A stretch of DNA of 64,000 nucleotides from JAGQSZ01 sp049647585 (GCA_049647585.1 JBARXY010000020.1:49497-113496); one strand, 5' to 3'. Shown: positions 17,529 to 26,575, counted from the stretch's first letter. The notes: generated from the letters alone by a model not told the origin. Numbers and translations: made by a program.

Positions 17529-18152
17529 GTGCCCAGACTCAGCCAGGTTTCACGAGGGGACGCCCCCGAGGGAATCGTCACCGTCATGTACGACTTCATC
17601 TTCGGTGACCGTGACCCGGTGGCCGAGCCGGGTCTGCCGAACGGCACGACAGGTGATTGGTGGACTGTGGCTGCGCAGTGCCCCGACTTCCTGGAGCACT
17701 GCGTCGGCGGCTTTGCCTTCTACCGCTCATCCAAGCGGGAGCTTCCGGCGGACCTCCGTGAGATCGCCCAGACCCGCGTCGGGTGGGCCCGGGGCAGCCG
17801 CTTCGTCTACTCCCAGCACGTCAAGGCCAGTCGGGACAACGGGGTGACCGAGGAGAAGATCAACGCCATACCGAGTTGGTCGACGGCCGACTGCTACACA
17901 GCCGCCGAGCGCGCAGTGCTGGCCTGGGTCGACGCGCTGGTACTCCAGGGCGGACGCGCCGACGACGCCACATTCGCTGCCCTGGCCGAGCATCTGTCCG
18001 AGGTGCAGATCTTGGAGTTGACCTACATCAGCTGCACCTATGACATGCACGCGGTCATGGCCAAGGCACTGCGTCTAGAACTCGACGACGTCGAAGACCG
18101 GGTGTCCGAATTGGCAGGCGACGGAATCAGCACCGGCCTGGGCATGGGCTGA
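17529..18152 (+). CDS. Carboxymuconolactone decarboxylase family protein
   Basis: This is a 207-residue all-helical protein of the CMD/AhpD superfamily. The core GSRFVYSQHVKAS keeps the family His but lacks the CxxC pair of AhpD-type peroxidases, so a disulfide-based activity is unlikely. TAAERAVLAWVDAL and a long C-terminal helix region match CMD-like proteins of actinobacteria. The GTG at 17529 has GAGGAG about 9 bases upstream and is preferred over GTG 17502. It converges on hrpB with a 6-base gap. Confidence 0.83.
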   Translation: MPRLSQVSRGDAPEGIVTVMYDFIFGDRDPVAEPGLPNGTTGDWWTVAAQCPDFLEHCVGGFAFYRSSKRELPADLREIAQTRVGWARGSRFVYSQHVKASRDNGVTEEKINAIPSWSTADCYTAAERAVLAWVDALVLQGGRADDATFAALAEHLSEVQILELTYISCTYDMHAVMAKALRLELDDVEDRVSELAGDGISTGLGMG

Positions 18153-18158
18153 TCGCAG

Positions 18159-20738
18159 TCAGCGGCGGGCTGGGAGCGGTTTCCACGGCTTCTCGGGCCA
18201 AGGATGTTTGGGGTAGCGACCTCGCAACTCGGAACGGACCGAGACGTAGCTTCCACGCCAGAAGCCCGGCAGGTCGGTCGTGCGTTGGACCGGTCGTCCC
18301 GCTGGAGACAGCAACTCCACCACTACCGGGACCTTGCCGTCTGCAACCGTCGGATGGGTGTCGGTCCCGAACACTTCCCGCAGCCGAACCGAGGCGAGGA
18401 CCGTTGCCGGGTCGCCGTCGACCTCGCCGTAGCGAAGCTTGACCCGCCTGCCGGTGACAAGGGTCCATTCCGGTGGGGTGAGCTCATCGAGGCGGGACCT
18501 GCAGCGCCAGTCGAGCTGTTCGACCAGCGCTGCACGGACGTCGATCCTGTCCAGGTCCTTTGCGGTGCGGACCCGGGCGATACGGTCGCCCAGCCAGACC
18601 GGCAGATTCTCGGTCAGCGACTCCTCACCGAAGTCAGGCCACTCTCCGGGATCTCCAGTTCTCCGGATGAGGGCAACCCTGGCTCTCAGGCGGTCGGCCT
18701 CGCCGAGTCGCCCCAGGACCCCTGGCCCGCCGTCAGCGAGCGCCTCGAGTAGTGCGCCGCGCAACTTCTGGGGCGACGGATTCCTCAATGGTCGGGCATC
18801 GAACGAGATCTGGCCGAGCACTGTCCGGGTGGTCGCTTCGATCGACTTTTCACGTTGGTTCCACCCGACGGTTTCTTCGGTTGTGAAGTCGTGGGCGAGA
18901 ACACCTCGGACCAGTTCATCGGGAACTTCGACACCCAGGTGGAGCGCACCGGACGCGGCGTCCAGATCGGCGGCGATGATCCAGCGGGCCTTCTCAAGGT
19001 CGTGTCCGTCGGGAACGAGGACTTCGCCCCCCGAGCGGAGCTGGAATGCCACCCTTGAGCGGCCGCGCTCATCGACCCGTTCGACATCGCGGCGCCTGGC
19101 GACGCGGTCAGGGAAGCCTGCGAACATCACTGCCGCGACCTCGCCCTCCAAGCTGTCCGAGAATCGTGCCTCCTCGCGCTGACCGGACCGGTCGCTTCCG
19201 CCGCTTCCGCCACTTCTGCCGCTTCCGCCGCGGTCCGACACCGCTGTCCGCCATTGCCGAAGTGCTTGTTTCAGATCGCCCGGCAGTCGGCCCGCCCTCT
19301 GGTCATCCCGCAGGGTTCTGACCCTGTCGACAAGGTCAATTTCTCCGGAGCAGGCCGTTTCGAGGACAGCCGCAACCTGAGCTGCGACCTCGCCGCTCGA
19401 TCGCTCAACGCCTTCGGCAAGCACCGAGGCAAAGCGCGGATGGAATCCGATTTGATCGAGGATCCGGCCTCGTGGGGTAAGCCGGCCTCGGGTGTCGACC
19501 GCACCGAGAAGCCGGAGCAGGTCCTCGGCGCGCTCCAGTGCTGGAGCGGGTGGCTGATCGATCCACGACATGTCCGAGGGATTCCCGACACCCCAGGATC
19601 GGAGCTGTAGAACCAGGGCGGACAGGTCGCCGCGAAGGATCTCCGGCTGCTCGGCCGCGGGCCTGTGTCGGTTGTCGTTCTCGGACCACAGCCGGTAGGC
19701 CACGCCCGGAGCTGTTCGTCCTGCCCGCCCTTTGCGCTGGTCCGCCCCGGCACGGCTCACAGGTCCGGTGACCAGACCTGGAAGGCCGTTGTTCGGATCG
19801 ACGCTAATGGTCCGTCGACGCCCCGAGTCGATCACGACGCGCACACCCTCGACCGTGATGGACGTCTCGGCCAGCGAGGTCGCCAGCACCACACGGCGTC
19901 GCCCTCCGGGGTCGGCGGAAATGGCGCTCTCCTGATCCTCGACGCTCAGTGAACCATGGAGCTCGACTATCTGGACCTCACCGGATCGCCCAGCGCCGGA
20001 TCGCCCAGTGCCGGAACCGGGACCTACACCCCTTGCTTCCAGGGCCCGTCGGGTCCGTCCGATCTCGGGGCGACCGGGAAGGAACACCAGGACGTCGCCC
20101 TTGTCCGTGCGCAGTGATTCAAGAACTACGTCGCTGACCCGCTCGTGCAGGGGAATGTGGATGGACCCTTGGCGGTATCGGGTCTCGACGGGGAACATAG
20201 ACGACTCGGCTCGAATGATCGGAGCGCCGATCAACTCTGCGACCGGTTCCGCTTCGAGGGTTGCCGACATCACGAGGATCCGCAGATCGGGTCTCAATGC
20301 CGCCCGTGTATCGAGCAGCAGAGCGAGCGACAGATCCGAATCAAGTGACCGCTCGTGGAACTCATCCAACAGAACTGCACCGACGCCATCAAGTGAGGGG
20401 TCGTGCTGGAGTCGCCGGAGGAATAGCCCTTCGGTCACGACCTCGACGCGGGTGTTCGCGGAGCGCTGCGACGATCCGCGCACCGAGTAGCCGAAGGTTT
20501 CGCCGACCCGCTCATCGTGGGTAGCCGCCATTCGCGACGCGGCTACTCGCGCAGCGAGTCGACGAGGTTCCAGAACGAGAATTTTCTGCTTGCCCAGCCA
20601 ACGTTCGTTCAGTAACTCCGGTGGTACGCCGGTGGTCTTGCCGGTTCCGGGTGGTGCAATCAGGACAGCCCCGCCAGATCCGGAGAGGGCGGAACGGATC
20701 TCATCGATGGCATCGAGTACCGGCAGTGGTTCCGTCAT
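18159..20738 (-). CDS. hrpB: ATP-dependent helicase HrpB
   Basis: This 859-residue DEAH/RHA-type helicase has APPGTGKTT near residue 30, LLDEFHERS near 125, MSATLE as motif III and the HrpB-type C-terminal domain. DEFH in place of DEAH is typical of HrpB. Two low-complexity linkers, one Gly/Ser-rich near 19190-19237 and one near 19980-20010, interrupt conserved blocks and correspond to short tandem repeats in the DNA. The ATG at 20738 was chosen over one at 20777 because the upstream residues match nothing. The precise cellular role of HrpB is unclear even in model bacteria. Confidence 0.92.
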   Translation of the reverse strand: MTEPLPVLDAIDEIRSALSGSGGAVLIAPPGTGKTTGVPPELLNERWLGKQKILVLEPRRLAARVAASRMAATHDERVGETFGYSVRGSSQRSANTRVEVVTEGLFLRRLQHDPSLDGVGAVLLDEFHERSLDSDLSLALLLDTRAALRPDLRILVMSATLEAEPVAELIGAPIIRAESSMFPVETRYRQGSIHIPLHERVSDVVLESLRTDKGDVLVFLPGRPEIGRTRRALEARGVGPGSGTGRSGAGRSGEVQIVELHGSLSVEDQESAISADPGGRRRVVLATSLAETSITVEGVRVVIDSGRRRTISVDPNNGLPGLVTGPVSRAGADQRKGRAGRTAPGVAYRLWSENDNRHRPAAEQPEILRGDLSALVLQLRSWGVGNPSDMSWIDQPPAPALERAEDLLRLLGAVDTRGRLTPRGRILDQIGFHPRFASVLAEGVERSSGEVAAQVAAVLETACSGEIDLVDRVRTLRDDQRAGRLPGDLKQALRQWRTAVSDRGGSGRSGGSGGSDRSGQREEARFSDSLEGEVAAVMFAGFPDRVARRRDVERVDERGRSRVAFQLRSGGEVLVPDGHDLEKARWIIAADLDAASGALHLGVEVPDELVRGVLAHDFTTEETVGWNQREKSIEATTRTVLGQISFDARPLRNPSPQKLRGALLEALADGGPGVLGRLGEADRLRARVALIRRTGDPGEWPDFGEESLTENLPVWLGDRIARVRTAKDLDRIDVRAALVEQLDWRCRSRLDELTPPEWTLVTGRRVKLRYGEVDGDPATVLASVRLREVFGTDTHPTVADGKVPVVVELLSPAGRPVQRTTDLPGFWRGSYVSVRSELRGRYPKHPWPEKPWKPLPARR
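19193..19228 (-). repeat. 9-bp tandem repeat encoding a Gly/Ser linker in HrpB
   Basis: Four consecutive 9-bp units (CGCTTCCGC, one degenerate) give a GGS-rich linker in the encoded helicase. The unit length keeps the reading frame, so copy number could vary without disrupting the protein. Confidence 0.7.
19981..20010 (-). repeat. 15-bp direct repeat in hrpB
   Basis: Two adjacent 15-bp units (CCGGATCGCCCAGCG and CCGGATCGCCCAGTG) encode a GAGRS/GTGRS linker between conserved helicase blocks. The unit is in frame. Confidence 0.7.
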
Positions 20739-20816
20739 CGCTTCCAGTCTGTCGCCCCCGGCCCCCGATTCGGGCAAATCGGCCCTTGTGCAGCTAGCGG
20801 CCTATCTTGGAAGGCG

Positions 20817-21284
20817 ATGCTTCCACGTCGACACATTGCGACACCAAGGAGCGCGGCCCTGGCGTTGCTCGCCTCGCTCTTGATTCCGCTGCTGCTTGCC
20901 AGCTGCACCGGAGACTCCGAGGTGAAGGTCCCCGAAGCCAAGGCGGGAACGGTCGTGAAGCTCGATTCCCAGCAAGGCCGTGCTCTGTTGAAGTCCGGGG
21001 ACCATGCTCTGCTGATCGACACCCGGACGGTGCCCGAATACATCCGAGGGCATCTGGTCGGTGCGCAGAACGTCGACATGGCCAACGACGATGCGTGGGA
21101 TTTCCGGGTCGCCGAGTTCGATCTGGGTCGACCGACCGTCGTCTACTGCCGTGATGACGACTGCAGCCGCGAGGCTGCCGACAGGCTGGTCGCGGCCGGA
21201 TTGCGCCATGTTTATGACCTGGGTAATCCCGACGACTGGGACCACAAATATCTGCCGATCGAGGGTCGTCGCTCCGACGACTGA
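20817..21284 (+). CDS. Rhodanese-domain lipoprotein
   Basis: This 155-residue protein has an N-terminal signal peptide ending in the lipobox LLASC (Cys near residue 30), so it is probably anchored outside the membrane. The rhodanese domain has LIDTRTVPEYIRGHLVGAQNVD and the active-site loop YCRDDDCS with its catalytic Cys. It probably handles persulfide or thiol groups in the cell envelope. The start is ATG 20817, divergent from hrpB. Confidence 0.88.
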   Translation: MLPRRHIATPRSAALALLASLLIPLLLASCTGDSEVKVPEAKAGTVVKLDSQQGRALLKSGDHALLIDTRTVPEYIRGHLVGAQNVDMANDDAWDFRVAEFDLGRPTVVYCRDDDCSREAADRLVAAGLRHVYDLGNPDDWDHKYLPIEGRRSDD

Positions 21285-21351
21285 CCGGTCATCTGCAGCC
21301 GACCAGTCTCGACCGCAGGTCGGGTCCGCTTCGTACCGCAGGGTCCGATCT

Positions 21352-23085
21352 CTACCTCAGGTCCGGGCCGCTTCGCAGAACCCCGCCGGCCAGTTCGCCG
21401 GAATGCTCACCGTCTTCGAGTGAAACCTTGCCGTTGACGATGGTCCAGTCGTAGCCGTCGGCTCGCTGGGTCCAACGGCCGGCACCACCAGGCAGATCAT
21501 TGGCGAACTCGGGCATCCGTAGCGCCAGGCGATCCAGGTCGATCACGTTCAGGTCGGCAAACGAACCCGGGGTGATACATCCCCTGCCGGGGAGCCCGAC
21601 GAAGTCGGCGGTCTCGGATGTGAGGCGTTGAACCGCCCGTTCGATCGAGAAGGTGCCGGTGTCTCGGGCCCAGTGGCTCAGGAACCAGGTTGGCTGACTG
21701 GCATCGAGGATCTGTCCGACGTGGGCGCCGGCGTCGGCCAGACCCATCACGACGACATCGTCGGCAAGCATCTCGCCGATGGCGTCCATCGACTGATTGA
21801 GGAGTGGCCAGTAGACGAGCACCTGCCCATCGGTCTCCACACAGAGGTCCAGGAAGGCCTCGGCCATGGTGACCCCGCGTGCTGCTGCGATGTTGGGAAG
21901 CGAAGATTCCGGCTGACAATCGTAACGGGGGACCCCGTCGGTCTGGCCGGGAATGCTCGCTGCGCCAGTGGCGAAGAACATCTTGAGCTCGTCGATATCC
22001 GGGCCGGCACCGGCTTCGCTGATCAAGCGTTGGCGCCACACCGGGTCGGCCGCGGCCGAGACCCGAGCACGAAACTCGAGCTTGGCAAGTTCCTGCCACG
22101 AGGGGTGGCGACCGAACGGTGTCGAGGACTGCAACGAGAAGAGCACGCCAATTCCACGGGCAGTCGTCTGCGGATGGATCTTTGCGCCGGCCGCGTTCGC
22201 CGAACGGACAAGCTCGATGGCCAATCGATGGTGGTCAGGATTCTCATAGGTGTGGGTCAGATTGAAGGTGATCGGGCGACCGGTTCGGATCGATAGCGCC
22301 CGCATCCATCCAATCTCGGAGCGTGCCCTCGGCTCGGATGGCCCCTCGCCGTCGAAGCGGGGAGCGAGTTCAAAGATGCCGCGTCCGCGGGACTGCATGA
22401 CCTCGGCGAGGATCGTCAACTCATCGGCCGACGCGAAGGTGCCGGGGACGTTTCGACCGTCTGGAACCTTGTGTCGCAGCGTCCGGGAAGTCGAAAATCC
22501 GAGCGCCCCGGCTGCGATCCCCTCGTCGAGCAGTCGGCGCATCTCGGCAAGATCGGCCGGTGTCGGGTTCTGATCAGCGTCGATTGAGCGCTCACCCATC
22601 GCCCAGTACCTGAGAGCGCAATGGCCGACGAGCCCGCCGACGTTGATGCCCTTGTCCATGCGTTCGAGACTGTCGAGATACTCGCCATAGGTCTGCCAGT
22701 CCCACGGAAGTCCGGACATGATCGAGTCTGCCGGGATGTCCTCGACGGACTCCATCATCTGGGCCAGATAGTCCCTGTCCTCGGGACGGCAGGGAGCGAA
22801 CGTGACTCCGCAGTTGCCCATCACAACGCTGGTCACCCCGTGCCAGCATGAGCTGGTACCGAGCGGGTCCCAGGCGATCTGCGCGTCGAGGTGCGTGTGC
22901 AGGTCGACGAAGCCAGGTGTCACGATTCTGCCGTCGGCATCGATCGTCCGAGTCGCCTCGCCGGCGCCACCAGGATCGTGTACCCCAGTTATCCGGTCTC
23001 CGTCGACAGCAATGTCGGCGTGTTTCGGAGATCCACCTGTACCGTCGACGAGAAGTCCGTTCTTGATAACAAGATCGTGAGCCAT
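21352..23085 (-). CDS. Amidohydrolase family 3 (N-acyl-D-amino-acid deacylase-like)
   Basis: This 577-residue metal-dependent amidohydrolase has the first metal motif FVDLHTHLDAQ near residue 60, MGNCGVTFAPC, GHCALR and the late acidic ligand in GLADAGAHVG. The length and order match D-aminoacylase/dihydroorotase-like proteins that are widespread in actinobacteria with undefined substrates. There is no signal peptide. Its 3' end includes a short direct repeat (CCGCTTCG context at about 21309 and 21356) shared with the adjacent spacer. Confidence 0.88.
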   Translation of the reverse strand: MAHDLVIKNGLLVDGTGGSPKHADIAVDGDRITGVHDPGGAGEATRTIDADGRIVTPGFVDLHTHLDAQIAWDPLGTSSCWHGVTSVVMGNCGVTFAPCRPEDRDYLAQMMESVEDIPADSIMSGLPWDWQTYGEYLDSLERMDKGINVGGLVGHCALRYWAMGERSIDADQNPTPADLAEMRRLLDEGIAAGALGFSTSRTLRHKVPDGRNVPGTFASADELTILAEVMQSRGRGIFELAPRFDGEGPSEPRARSEIGWMRALSIRTGRPITFNLTHTYENPDHHRLAIELVRSANAAGAKIHPQTTARGIGVLFSLQSSTPFGRHPSWQELAKLEFRARVSAAADPVWRQRLISEAGAGPDIDELKMFFATGAASIPGQTDGVPRYDCQPESSLPNIAAARGVTMAEAFLDLCVETDGQVLVYWPLLNQSMDAIGEMLADDVVVMGLADAGAHVGQILDASQPTWFLSHWARDTGTFSIERAVQRLTSETADFVGLPGRGCITPGSFADLNVIDLDRLALRMPEFANDLPGGAGRWTQRADGYDWTIVNGKVSLEDGEHSGELAGGVLRSGPDLR

Positions 23086-23094
23086 GGTCGGACA

Positions 23095-24111
23095 CTAATC
23101 TCCGGCGTTAACCCTGGGCGTTGGTTCGGGCCAGAGGAGCATCGCTGCCGCAGCGCCGATGGCGACACCCAGTGTCAGTCCAACGCCGATCCGAACCAGG
23201 TACTCGGGGAGCACTGAGGGAATGTTCGGCATCCAGAAAACTCCGATGATCGGAACCGCCCAGCCGACCAGGAGTGCGACTGCCGCCAATGGCGGGGCAA
23301 TTCGCAACAGGGGTTGACGGTCCGCCGGAATCAGGCGTGTGACCAGTCCGGCGAAGATCGCAAGAATGGGTAGGACAACCGGCAGCCAGGACGCTTCGGA
23401 GCCCGGGGGATTGAGCCAGGCGATGCTCGCTGAGATTGCCAGCGCGAGCCCTGCGGCAAGGACGACCAGAACCATCGCCCAACGTTGACCGTGGCGACGC
23501 AGGATCAGGATCACTCCGACTATGGCCGCGACTACCACGACAAGTGCCCAAGGCGGGACGTTGCTGTTGTGAAACAGACTTCCTGAGACCGTGATGTCCT
23601 GGCCGCCGATGGTCATCGGAACCATCCACTCCTGAACCAGTCCGTCACTGCCCACCGCAGGAGTGCCACTCGCCATGTAATGGATCCGATGGTCGTGCCA
23701 GGCGATCGTTCCGCCCGTTGCCATCTGCTCCCAGTCCGGCTCGGCCTTCGTGCCGATTCCAGGGGGCAGTTCGACCCGGCCGGAACGACTGTTGTTCAGG
23801 AAGGTCGCAGCGCTATTGCGATTGCGTTCCACGGTTCCGTCCCGCAGGATCCGCAGGTACGGCTCGCCGTCATATCCGGGGATCGCGACGGTCGTGCCGC
23901 GTTTGGCCTTGACCTGCAGGAAGGAATCCTCGCCGATGACCTCCACCTGCACTCCGCTCGGATGCGGAGAAATGGAGTCGATCACCGATTGATAGTTGGT
24001 GGGTCCTACTCCATCGGCACTTGCGGGCCCCGCCAGGACCACGAGCGTTGCCCCAACGGCGAATATCGCCACGAGAAACCGTCCAGCGATTCGCCCGACA
24101 GCGCTTGTCAT
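23095..24111 (-). CDS. Conserved actinobacterial membrane protein
   Basis: This 338-residue protein has a signal peptide (residues 1-33, ending ASADG). An extracytoplasmic domain of about 150 residues carries AWHDHRIHYM, and four or five C-terminal membrane helices follow from about residue 190. The His-rich segment suggests metal binding, possibly copper, but this is inference. It lies just upstream of the amidohydrolase on the same strand. I do not recognise a characterised homologue. Confidence 0.78.
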   Translation of the reverse strand: MTSAVGRIAGRFLVAIFAVGATLVVLAGPASADGVGPTNYQSVIDSISPHPSGVQVEVIGEDSFLQVKAKRGTTVAIPGYDGEPYLRILRDGTVERNRNSAATFLNNSRSGRVELPPGIGTKAEPDWEQMATGGTIAWHDHRIHYMASGTPAVGSDGLVQEWMVPMTIGGQDITVSGSLFHNSNVPPWALVVVVAAIVGVILILRRHGQRWAMVLVVLAAGLALAISASIAWLNPPGSEASWLPVVLPILAIFAGLVTRLIPADRQPLLRIAPPLAAVALLVGWAVPIIGVFWMPNIPSVLPEYLVRIGVGLTLGVAIGAAAAMLLWPEPTPRVNAGD

Positions 24112-24198
24112 TGAAGTGACTCTAGGTGCACAGGGGTGTGGGTGCCGACACGGTCGGCTGACGCTGACGCAGGTGATGACCGCCTAACGTCAGGTCTG

Positions 24199-24834
24199 AT
24201 GGATCTGAACAAACGGACCGAGTACGAACAGGGCGTCCTTACCGAGTCGGATATCGATCCGGACCCCGTGCGGCAGCTTCAGATCTGGCTGGACGAAGCG
24301 GAAACCGCCGGAGTCGAGGAACCCAACGCGGTCGTTCTATCGACGGTGAGCCCGACCGGTCGACCTGAGGCCCGAAACATTCTCCTGCGGGGCTTGGACG
24401 AGGAAGGTGTGCTCAGCTTCTTCACCAACAGGAACAGCCACAAAGGTCACGCGATCGCCTCGAACCCCAATGTGTGTCTGCTTTTCACGTGGCTCGAGCT
24501 TCGTAGGCAGGTGCGGGTGAGCGGGTATGCCTCGCTAATGAGCGACGAGGGCAGCGACGCCTATTTCACCACCCGTCCTCGTGAGGCCCAGGTCGGGGCG
24601 TGGGCCAGTCCCCAAAGTTCGGTTCTGAGGGACCGGGCAGATCTCGACGCCCGAGTCGCGGCCATCCACGAACGCTTCGGCGATGGCGAAATACCTCGGC
24701 CGCCGTTCTGGGGCGGCTATCTGGTCCGCTCGACCAGCTACGAGTTCTGGCAGGGCCGGGCCAACCGTCTCCACGACCGCATCCATTACTTCCGCCAGGG
24801 CGACGGTTGGGATACCGAGCGTCTGGCCCCCTGA
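24199..24834 (+). CDS. pdxH: Pyridoxamine 5'-phosphate oxidase
   Basis: This 211-residue FMN enzyme oxidises pyridoxamine or pyridoxine 5'-phosphate to PLP. Family segments are clear: RPEARNILLRGLDEEG, FFTNRNSHKGHAI, QVRVSGYA, GAWASPQSS and the C-terminal dimerisation and FMN motif EFWQGRANRLHDR. The ATG at 24199 is preferred over GTG/ATG codons from 24136, because the usual N-terminus (MDLNKRTEYEQG) starts here. It converges with the toxin-antitoxin pair. Confidence 0.94.
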   Translation: MDLNKRTEYEQGVLTESDIDPDPVRQLQIWLDEAETAGVEEPNAVVLSTVSPTGRPEARNILLRGLDEEGVLSFFTNRNSHKGHAIASNPNVCLLFTWLELRRQVRVSGYASLMSDEGSDAYFTTRPREAQVGAWASPQSSVLRDRADLDARVAAIHERFGDGEIPRPPFWGGYLVRSTSYEFWQGRANRLHDRIHYFRQGDGWDTERLAP

Positions 24835-24840
24835 GGCCGT

Positions 24841-25368
24841 CTACGTATCCGGGAGCGCCTTGAGCAGATCCTTCATCCGGAGTGTCAATCGGCTGGGGAA
24901 CTTGGGCAACGGCTCGAAACCATGTCGCTGGTAGAAGGACGCGGCATCGTCATCAATGGCGTCGACCACGATGAGTCGTCCGCCGACTCCTGCCGCGCTG
25001 ACTGCCATCCGCCGGAGTGCCTCCGCCAGCAGAACGGTACCGAGTTGTCTGCCGTGGAGAGATTGGTCGAGTGCCAGGCGTGCGAGCAGGTAGCAGGGCA
25101 CATGGTCGCTGAGGCCGCGACCTTCACTCTTGCCAAGTGTCTCGCGTTCAATCAGGTACGGCATTGTCGTGAAGTAGGCAACGACAGCCCGTGTCTTGTC
25201 GTTGCGTTGGGTCCACACGTGTGTCCGAGTGATATTGCGACCATCGCTGGATGCGGCGGACCGTCGGAGCCATTCATCGAGTCCGGGTTTGCCACACTCG
25301 AAACCGCCGACGTCGTGCTCCTCGTTGAGGATCTCCGAGATATACGAAGAAGGCTTGGACCCGCTCAC
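24841..25368 (-). CDS. GNAT-family toxin (TacT-like)
   Basis: This 175-residue GNAT acetyltransferase has the N-terminal FECGKPGLDEWL motif, the acetyl-CoA loop RQLGTVLLAEALR and the C-terminal DDDAASFYQRHGF motif typical of TacT/AtaT toxins. Those toxins acetylate aminoacyl-tRNA and block translation. The GTG start at 25368 overlaps the stop of the DUF1778 gene as GTGA, so the pair is translationally coupled in antitoxin-toxin order. The family match is clear; toxicity is inferred. Confidence 0.88.
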   Translation of the reverse strand: MSGSKPSSYISEILNEEHDVGGFECGKPGLDEWLRRSAASSDGRNITRTHVWTQRNDKTRAVVAYFTTMPYLIERETLGKSEGRGLSDHVPCYLLARLALDQSLHGRQLGTVLLAEALRRMAVSAAGVGGRLIVVDAIDDDAASFYQRHGFEPLPKFPSRLTLRMKDLLKALPDT

Positions 25369-25652
25369 AGCGATTCGACGGTGTCGGGTAGCTGCTCCAG
25401 TCCGCGGACGAGTCGATCCGGCAGTGCACGCACAGGTTCGTCCAGTGCAGCCAGGAGGTCGTCGAACAACTCCGAGGGCAGTACCAGCGCCGCGTGCTCG
25501 CGAAGAAGGTGCTCGGCTCGATCGAGGCTCGCCTGCAGCATCAACGTCGACAGCGAAATTCCAGCGATCGCAGCGGCGCGCTCAAGTGATGCCCGATCGC
25601 TTTCGCTAACCCGGAGATTCACCTGCCGACTTTTTGTCACCCTGGTCGCCAT
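25365..25652 (-). CDS. DUF1778 antitoxin (TacA-like, ribbon-helix-helix)
   Basis: This 95-residue protein has an N-terminal ribbon-helix-helix DNA-binding strand (VNLRVSESDRASLERAA, then SLSTLMLQASL) followed by a C-terminal tail that in this family wraps the GNAT toxin. I chose the ATG at 25652, which overlaps a palindrome that is probably its own operator. The upstream frame to 25688 adds Cys-rich residues without family support. The gene precedes and overlaps the toxin gene. Confidence 0.88.
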   Translation of the reverse strand: MATRVTKSRQVNLRVSESDRASLERAAAIAGISLSTLMLQASLDRAEHLLREHAALVLPSELFDDLLAALDEPVRALPDRLVRGLEQLPDTVESL

Positions 25653-25671
25653 GTCTAGACATTGTAGACAC
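25651..25671. promoter_or_regulatory. Operator palindrome of the TacA/TacT pair
   Basis: ATGTCTAGACAT at 25651-25662 is a perfect 12-bp palindrome, and TGTAGACA follows at once, repeating the TAGACA half-site (25656 and 25665). The site overlaps the antitoxin start codon (25650-25652), a position where ribbon-helix-helix antitoxin binding would block expression. Autoregulation is inferred. Confidence 0.6.
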
Positions 25672-25824
25672 GCTTGCCTCCCGGTCAACGACAGCGAAGC
25701 CCGGTCAGGCCCGATTGCTGAACTCTCACTGGTCGTTGAAACTCAGCTTCGCTGGAAGCCCGGCATCCTTGATCGGTCCAAGGATCTCCAAGAAAGGCTC
25801 AGCGCCTTCGGTAAGCGCACAGGC

Positions 25825-26541
25825 TCAGAGTTCGATGCTGATCCTCTTGCCGTCGGCACCCTGGATCGAGCTTGCGACCGGCCAGATGTGGTCCACGTCA
25901 TCGGGTAGATGAACCTGGATCGCGCAGAACACGGCGACGTCCATCGTCTCGTAGGCCTTGAGCGCCTCGATCTCGGCCCAGATCTCCTCGTCGACGGCGT
26001 GGGCCGCGATCTTCGTCAGCTTCAACAGGTCCTTCGGCAGTTCGTCGGCCTGGGAGAGCATGACCTCATTGAGGCGTTCGGCTTCCAGGTCGTTGAGCCC
26101 CTCGGGTGGTGGCGTCACCCCTTCTGTGAGCGACTGGAGAAGTCCGACCATCGCCCCGCAGGTGCTCGTCGCCTTGTTCTGATGACGGCGCAACGTCTGT
26201 CCGAGAGTCCCGTCAGGATCCAGCCCGATATGGGGCATACCGAAGACGATCAGGTGACCTCGGCTGGTTTCGGAGGGGACATGTGACAGACACGCGTCCC
26301 AGCCGGTGCGTCCCAAGGAAGGCAGGGCACCCAGACCCCCCAGGTTGAAGGGCTGCTCCCAGCGGCGTTCGACCTCGGCGAGAAACGACTGGGCCAGCTC
26401 ATCTCTGCACAGTGATACGGCTGCGAAGCTGTTGGCCCGGTCAAACCCGAGGGGGGTAGTCACCTTGTCGACCCTTGCCAGGTAGTTGGCGAAACTCGTC
26501 GCACCCGGAAAGCTGGCATTCAATGTCTTCATGTATGGCAC
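25825..26541 (-). CDS. LCIB-like theta-class carbonic anhydrase domain protein
   Basis: This 238-residue soluble protein matches, in motif order, the algal limiting-CO2-inducible protein B family (theta carbonic anhydrase). It has SLCRDE at residues 43-48, FNLGGLGALPSLGRTGW at 65-81, SHVP, IVFGMPHIGLD at 98-108 and STCGAM at 126-131. Cys45, His104 and Cys128 fit the three zinc ligands of the theta/beta-CA-like fold, with Asp47 and Arg46 as the catalytic dyad. It lies 34 bases after ccdA on the same strand. The assignment is from memory of motifs and carbonic anhydrase activity is untested. Confidence 0.7.
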   Translation of the reverse strand: MPYMKTLNASFPGATSFANYLARVDKVTTPLGFDRANSFAAVSLCRDELAQSFLAEVERRWEQPFNLGGLGALPSLGRTGWDACLSHVPSETSRGHLIVFGMPHIGLDPDGTLGQTLRRHQNKATSTCGAMVGLLQSLTEGVTPPPEGLNDLEAERLNEVMLSQADELPKDLLKLTKIAAHAVDEEIWAEIEALKAYETMDVAVFCAIQVHLPDDVDHIWPVASSIQGADGKRISIEL

Positions 26542-26575
26542 AGAAATTCAGGGTACGTCCCTCGAAGCCGGCGTG

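Noticed and set aside
17529..18152. AhpD-type alkylhydroperoxidase call for the CMD-family gene
   Set aside because: The CxxC redox pair is absent, so only the broader CMD family name is supported.
24922..25908. 328-codon open frame on the plus strand across the toxin-antitoxin genes
   Set aside because: The TacT and TacA family motifs are on the opposite strand, and the frame also crosses their spacer.
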